Part shown: positions 55,395 through 59,399 of the stretch, piece by piece
Numbering within the stretch: the first letter of the stretch is position 1
Layout: each line of letters opens with the position of its first letter
Source of the DNA: Bacteroidota bacterium
Lineage (GTDB): Bacteria; Bacteroidota; Ignavibacteria; SZUA-365
DNA: 59,399 nt
Assembly (NCBI GenBank): GCA_029907355.1
Contig: JARYLZ010000010.1
Location: forward strand, 1-59,399
Direction of reading: 5' to 3'
Position numbers and translations under genes: made by a program
The notes under the pieces: model-generated
What the model was told of the DNA's origin: nothing
The model's input: the letters and a program-made list of their open reading frames with translations, nothing else
The model's database searches: none

Positions 55395-56194
55395 GAGGGG
55401 ACATCCGCCCTTGAACCCCCTCATGGAAAGGATCTCCTTTCCCAGAAGGCGATGTATCACGCCCGTCCAGCTTCCGCCGAACGAAAAATCCCTCGTGTGC
55501 GTTTCGGTACGGCTGTGGTCCGGGGGATAGGATCGGTGATAGGATTGAGGTCGAGTACGGTATCGATGGCCACACCTCTCCATCTACTCTTCTGCGGGCC
55601 GGTTCCTCTTCTGCGGGCCGGTTCCTCTTCTTCGAGCGTGGCAGACAAGGTGGATGCCGGATTCAACGGGATGCTCATGTGCGAGCAACGGAACATGAAG
55701 GAGGAAGAAATCGGGACGGGGAGGACATCTATGTCACCCGCAACAGTTGTCGGCATTGGAATAGTGCCCATACCGTTTGCCATCCCGAAATCCAAGTTTT
55801 CTCACGGTAACCCCTACAGAATCACATCGCTCGAACCTGTGAAACAACGGAAGGGTGGGTCGAATGCGAGGGTGGAAATGCCGAACAGCAGGAAGAAGGG
55901 GGCTGTTCCGTGCTCGACGAGGCATCATGTCGAAGATGCGGCAATATACCAGCGGATGCATCGAGAGGTGGGAGACGGGTATCCATTCCGCAAACTCCCC
56001 GTCCTCCGGAAAACCTCTCGCCACATTCACATCCCCTTTCTCCCAGCAGTCTGATGTCCGGAAGGTTTCCCATGCGAAGGAGCAATGGACGACATCATGA
56101 AAAACGAAAGGAAGCCGATCTCGGCGTTTTCTTGTACACGAAAAGATTTCTCTTTAATGTGCGACCGATCCCGCAAGGCCAGGCGATTATTACG
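55395..56194 (+). other. 800-bp stretch without a supported gene
   Basis: An open frame covers 55452-56054, but its product has no recognisable family, an erratic composition and no ribosome site. The opposite strand is likewise unconvincing. A short tandem repeat is present at 55587-55630. It may be decayed or regulatory DNA upstream of the thioredoxin-fold gene. Confidence 0.35.
55587..55630 (+). repeat. 19-bp tandem duplication
   Basis: The unit CTCTTCTGCGGGCCGGTTC occurs at 55587-55605 and again exactly at 55606-55624, followed by a partial third copy CTCTTC (55625-55630). Perfect identity indicates a recent slippage event in non-coding DNA. Confidence 0.8.
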
Positions 56195-56746
56195 ATGAAG
56201 AGCAAGGGGTTCCCATCGGAAACGCTCGGTCGATGGAATCCGTTGAGAAAAACGGCTATTGTGCTGTCGCTGGCGGCAGTGCTCGTTCAAAGTCCTTGCA
56301 ACGGGACGAGGGATTCGACGAAATCGTCAGCGGCGGGCCCGGCGATCGTAGGGATAATGAGCTGGAGGGAATGGGTCGCTGCGACAGGCTGGGACATTCG
56401 AAACGAGGTCCATCATTTCCCGGAAGAGAAACTCCGCCATTTGCGAAGCCTCGTCGAGAGGAACAACGCGAGCTTCATCGTGTTCGCCTCCTCCCGATGC
56501 GAGGAATGTCATGAACACCTCCCCCGCATTTTTTCCATGTTCGAGGAAGCAGGGATCGATACATCCCGCGTCACGCTCGTGGGGGTGGACGAGTCCCTTC
56601 GGGAACCGACCGGCGCTTTCGCCCGTTTCGAAATCCCATCAACTCCGTGCGTCGTCGTTCTCCGCGGTGAGACCGTTGCCGGAATGATTGCCTACCCCGA
56701 TTTTCGCTGGCTGAACGGCATGCTCCGCATTCTCGAGTCGGAATGA
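56195..56746 (+). CDS. Exported thioredoxin-fold protein, possible lipoprotein
   Basis: 183 residues from ATG 56195. Membrane-targeting segment at about 20-32 followed by VQSPC (Cys35), a poor but possible lipobox. The rest is a thioredoxin fold: ASFIVFASSRCEECHEHLPRI with a CEEC pair at 102 and 105, and the cis-proline loop EIPSTPCVVVLRG. CEEC is followed by His, so a CxxCH haem site is formally possible, but the surrounding pattern is clearly thioredoxin. A 1-bp gap to the following outer-membrane protein gene means they are co-expressed. Likely role: thiol redox work in the periplasm; the partner is unknown. Confidence 0.7.
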   Translation: MKSKGFPSETLGRWNPLRKTAIVLSLAAVLVQSPCNGTRDSTKSSAAGPAIVGIMSWREWVAATGWDIRNEVHHFPEEKLRHLRSLVERNNASFIVFASSRCEECHEHLPRIFSMFEEAGIDTSRVTLVGVDESLREPTGAFARFEIPSTPCVVVLRGETVAGMIAYPDFRWLNGMLRILESE

Positions 56747-56747
56747 C

Positions 56748-57665
56748 ATGAAGGCGCTTCCATTCTTCGCAGCTCTTATTCTCTGCGAGCATTGCCTGTT
56801 CGCGCAATGCGCGTGCACGGCCGGTGCGGCAGTAGGAGGCCTGACGCCCGTCGGCGGCACCGTCAACGTCGGCGTCCTGCGGGAAGGGTATGGACGCGCT
56901 TCACTCACGTACAGGTATGCCGCGGGCAGGACAACGCTCCGGGGAGACGAGCGGACGGGGAATGAATCCATCCGAAGCTACGGCACACATTACACGACAC
57001 TTCAGCTCGCCTATGGACTGACGGACGTTTGGACGCTCGAAACGGGCGTCGGATACTTCCCGCGAAAGGTACAGGACTTCGGCTATACGAAAGCGACGGG
57101 AAGCGGCGCCTCGCACATCTACGCCGGAACGAAGTACAACGTCTTCTCCCGCCCTTCCCGCGAAGCTGAAGTGACGTTGGGGGCAGGAATCAATTTCCCA
57201 CTCGGGAGCGGCGACAGCTCCGTACCCCAGCACATTCTCCCTTCATCGGGCGCATATGGGCTCGTTCTCCAGGGGTTCCTGCATAAGGGCTGGAAACGCG
57301 CCGGTTTCAGGGTCATCCTGTTGCATCGGAGCGAGTTCAACGCGGAAAACAATATCGCGTATCGCTACGGTGCCGGACATTTCACGTCGATCATCGCGGG
57401 AAAATACATCGGGGGACCACTGACGGCTTTCCTCGAACTCCGCCATGAATTCCGCATGCCCGATATGTATCTCGGAAATCGTCTCGAGAACACGGGATGC
57501 ACGGTGTTCACGATCTCTCCGCAAATCAACGCCGTGTTCGGGCAGTTCAACCTCTCGGCTCTCTTCGATTACCCCGTATACCGATATTACAAGGGCACAC
57601 AGCTCGCGAACGATTTTTCCGCCGCGGTCGTCTTGACCTGGCAAGCCGACCTCCGCGGGGAATGA
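56748..57665 (+). CDS. Outer-membrane beta-barrel, transporter-like
   Basis: 305 residues; ATG 1 bp after the preceding stop. Signal peptide 1-19 (LILCEHCLFA), and the mature N-terminus QCACTAGAAVGG has two cysteines. Amphipathic strands throughout (RASLTYRYAAGRTTLRG, TTLQLAYGLTDVWTLETGVGYF, EVTLGAGINFPLG, FTISPQINAVFGQFNLSALF) resemble transporter-family porins encoded beside redox or metal genes. The Cys pair near the N-terminus could interact with the co-encoded thioredoxin-fold protein. The gene directly abuts a decayed cytochrome gene, so the three may once have formed one electron-transfer locus. Confidence 0.65.
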   Translation: MKALPFFAALILCEHCLFAQCACTAGAAVGGLTPVGGTVNVGVLREGYGRASLTYRYAAGRTTLRGDERTGNESIRSYGTHYTTLQLAYGLTDVWTLETGVGYFPRKVQDFGYTKATGSGASHIYAGTKYNVFSRPSREAEVTLGAGINFPLGSGDSSVPQHILPSSGAYGLVLQGFLHKGWKRAGFRVILLHRSEFNAENNIAYRYGAGHFTSIIAGKYIGGPLTAFLELRHEFRMPDMYLGNRLENTGCTVFTISPQINAVFGQFNLSALFDYPVYRYYKGTQLANDFSAAVVLTWQADLRGE

Positions 57666-57699
57666 GTGGGAGCGTCTGCAGATTTGGCAATGATACCTC

Positions 57700-58387
57700 G
57701 TCATTCGCAACACGGGAGAACGCCTGGAATACCGAGTGTGAGAACTGTCATTCGTCTTTCTCCCAACCCGATCCTCCATGGGAAAGGGCAAGAACCTCAC
57801 CATAGGAGGGAGCGAGGAGAATCCCCAAATTCCATTACCCGATCTTCAGGGCGTTCCGTTCTCTGTTTACGAATCACTTGCCAAGCCCAGGTCGTCTTTC
57901 CTGTACGGGATCGCATCGTCTCCCATGACGGCGGCATTGTTTCACTATATCGGACCTGGAACCGCTTTTCCGATGCTCCCGACGCGACATGATGCTCTCC
58001 ATCTCTCACAGAATATCCGTCATCTCATCGGCCAAACTGACACCCCGCCTGCGTTCGGGCGTTTCATGTATTTCGAGAAGTCTGACTCCTGGGCTGTGTT
58101 CTGGGGTTGTGCCGTGATGATCGGAAGCGGACTGGCGATGGTACCCACATGTTGTCCTCGCAGTATTCCCGTACATGCCGCCTTCGGTTTTCGATGCCTT
58201 CAAGGAAATACACGCCCATGAGGCTGTTCTCGCATTCCTCGCTATCGTCATCGGGTACATTTGCAACATACACCTCAGACCCGGCCGTTTCCCCGGCACA
58301 GCCCTCTGGATACACGGCCGCATGAGCAGTGACGAAGTGAGGTCCGAACACCCTGCGGAAATGCCTGAACCGACAACCGGTCAATGA
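57700..58387 (+). pseudogene. Frameshifted cytochrome c / di-haem cytochrome b gene remnant
   Basis: Three pieces of one protein lie in order but in different frames. In one frame, 57737-57751 encodes CENCH within WNTECENCHSSF, a c-type haem motif; this frame stops at 57805. In the next frame, 57961-58140 encodes MLPTRHDALHLSQNIRHLIG, FGRFMYFEKSDSWAVFWG and MIGSGLAMVP. From about 58160 the first frame resumes with VFPYMPPSVFDAFKEIHAHE, AVLAFLAIVIGYICNIHLRP, GRFP and GRMSSDEVRSEHPAE, ending at TGA 58385. These match the last helices of the cytochrome b subunit found in multihaem electron-transfer modules (DYWAVFWG, IH-x-x-EA, HLRPEKFP, G+M-x-x-EE-x-x-EHP). At least two frame changes and loss of the expected N-terminal helices indicate decay. 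The remaining 58388-58598 is empty. Confidence 0.7.
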
Positions 58388-58598
58388 GATCAAGAATCCG
58401 GAAGCCGGTTACCCGTCTCGTACGTCTTGCTTACCGGTGTGGATAGTTCGGTCGCTGCCGCCGACCCGCCTGGGAAACGGAAAACTCAGCAGTCATTCCT
58501 GCCCTCATCTCCTTCCAGCGGTGAACCCCCTACGAAGTGTCTCACGCTCCGGTGGAGCATCTTTCACGGGATGGAGGTGAAATCGCGTTAAACCTCTC

Positions 58599-59399
58599 TC
58601 ATGGTGAGACGACGAGACGTCCGACAGTCGAAACAACGCCTTCGGGGGAAACAGTCGCCAAGCGGACGTAATAGACACCCGCTCTCAACCCTGCGTGCGC
58701 GATATCCAGGATCACGGGATCCGTTCCCTGGACATCCTTCGACAGTTCACGGACCGCTCTGCCGAGGGCATCGACGACCGTCATGTGGACGGAAATCCGC
58801 CCCCCGCGTCTGGAAAGGAGCGCAACGCGCCCATGGCTCGACAGGGAGACCGGGTTGGGATAGAGCTCGAGTGTTAGCCCGGTATTTCGGGGAAGGTCGT
58901 CTACACCCGTTGTCGTGGGGTTGCCGATGAGAACGACGGAGACGGATGGGTTCATGAAGTCCGTCGACTCGATGTAGAGCGACGCGGTTTTCCGCCCGAG
59001 GCTGCGGGGACGAAAACTCACGGGGATCATGACAGAGCCCTGTGGAGGGATAGGGACGTTGGGCGGGGGGACGAAGTGGAAATCCCCTGCGTCCGGTCCC
59101 TCGAGCCTGTGGTTCGCTGTGAGGAGATCGGCCTTGCCGTCGTTTCGTATCGTGAGATACAACGTTTTCGTGCTGTCGACGATCACCCAACCGAAATGCA
59201 AAGTGTCCGGGATGACGACAATCTTCGGTCCGATGGCTTCGCCGCGGATCGGAACGAGGTATTGCGGTTGCGCGGGGTCGTCCGTCTCGAGGGAGAGGAA
59301 TGCTTGGAAAGGTTCCGGCCGGAGGGGGGCGAAGATGATTTGCACGGAGTCTTCATAGCCCGGCGTCAAGATGAAACTGCTCGGTCTGCCGACTTGGAA
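58599..59399 (-). CDS. T9SS-sorted protein with choice-of-anchor/ASH-type domain (5' truncated)
   Basis: At least 266 residues; the frame is open to the right edge (RPSSFIL precedes the first visible internal TTG), so the N-terminus is outside the window. The visible part has two abnormal-spindle-like/choice-of-anchor D beta domains (FQAFLSLETDDPAQPQYLVP, LTIRNDGKADLLTANHRLEG, SVMIPVSFRPRSLGRKTASL). The sorting domain follows (LELYPNPVSLSSHGRVALLS, ALGRAVRELSKD, LRAGVYYVRLATV). It is a surface or secreted protein of unknown role. Confidence 0.75.
   Translation of the reverse strand, partial: FQVGRPSSFILTPGYEDSVQIIFAPLRPEPFQAFLSLETDDPAQPQYLVPIRGEAIGPKIVVIPDTLHFGWVIVDSTKTLYLTIRNDGKADLLTANHRLEGPDAGDFHFVPPPNVPIPPQGSVMIPVSFRPRSLGRKTASLYIESTDFMNPSVSVVLIGNPTTTGVDDLPRNTGLTLELYPNPVSLSSHGRVALLSRRGGRISVHMTVVDALGRAVRELSKDVQGTDPVILDIAHAGLRAGVYYVRLATVSPEGVVSTVGRLVVSP

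Noticed and set aside
55452-56054. Open frame of 200 codons after guanine deaminase
   Set aside because: Contains the translated 19-bp tandem repeat, no family resemblance, and no ribosome site.
56294-56515. Haem c attachment at CEECH in the thioredoxin-fold protein
   Set aside because: Surrounding strands and the cis-proline loop fit thioredoxin; CxxC followed by His is coincidental.

Overview
The window looks like a chromosomal segment of a Bacteroidota/Chlorobiota-group bacterium, most like the Ignavibacteria/Kapabacteria side. The evidence is six secreted proteins (two cut by the window ends) with type IX secretion (Por) C-terminal sorting domains; an LptE-type lipoprotein next to miaB and a sigma-54 activator; BtuB plus a BtuG-like surface lipoprotein; and promoters of the TTG-N20-TAnnTTT type known from Bacteroidota. 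Shine-Dalgarno sequences are nevertheless common. DNA is GC-rich apart from a few AT-rich gaps. I found no tRNA, rRNA, CRISPR array, intact insertion sequence or prophage. Lineage is an inference; no marker gene was available to settle it.

Layout. 1-7.5 kb: two T9SS cargo proteins, a ferredoxin/geranylgeranyl-reductase pair, a GT-C-like membrane protein, a eukaryotic-type UTP-sugar pyrophosphorylase and a membrane-anchored propeller protein. 7.5-8.6 kb: about 1.1 kb without a recognisable gene. 8.6-15.6 kb: cytoplasmic RidA, exported RidA, exported DJ-1/PfpI-like protein without its active-site residues, PAP2-like protein, HAD phosphatase, and an active/inactive pair of M16 peptidases. 15.6-21.9 kb (minus strand): tightly packed miaB - SPOR protein - sigma-54 activator - lptE, then a cellulose-synthase-like GT2 and a TPR protein. 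22.3-25.7 kb: thiamine-binding-type protein, Rrf2 regulator with a possibly ferritin-like neighbour, and LCP protein. 25.7-32.2 kb: gap, pgk, rhomboid, ispG, a compact structured RNA with its own promoter and terminator, and a phosphofructokinase. 32.5-41.7 kb: dapF-mscS, outer-membrane barrel, a 1256-residue Asp-box T9SS protein, GT-C protein, NlpC/P60 hydrolase.

42-55.4 kb: Omp28-type T9SS protein and GT2, then a cobalamin riboswitch with a downstream intrinsic terminator controlling btuB and a BtuG-like propeller lipoprotein, an alpha/beta hydrolase, a class A penicillin-binding protein, another T9SS protein, dUTPase and guanine deaminase. 55.4-59.4 kb: non-coding stretch, a thioredoxin-fold exported protein, an outer-membrane protein, a frameshifted cytochrome c/cytochrome b pseudogene, and a truncated T9SS protein.

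The most unusual items are: (i) the roughly 100-nt RNA before pfk, whose terminator hairpin pairs a Shine-Dalgarno-like strand with a copy of the 16S anti-Shine-Dalgarno sequence; (ii) the exported RidA next to an exported, catalytically degenerate DJ-1-like protein; (iii) the decayed cytochrome b gene; (iv) the B12 riboswitch-btuB-btuG cassette outside Bacteroides; and (v) the ferredoxin-coupled geranylgeranyl reductase.
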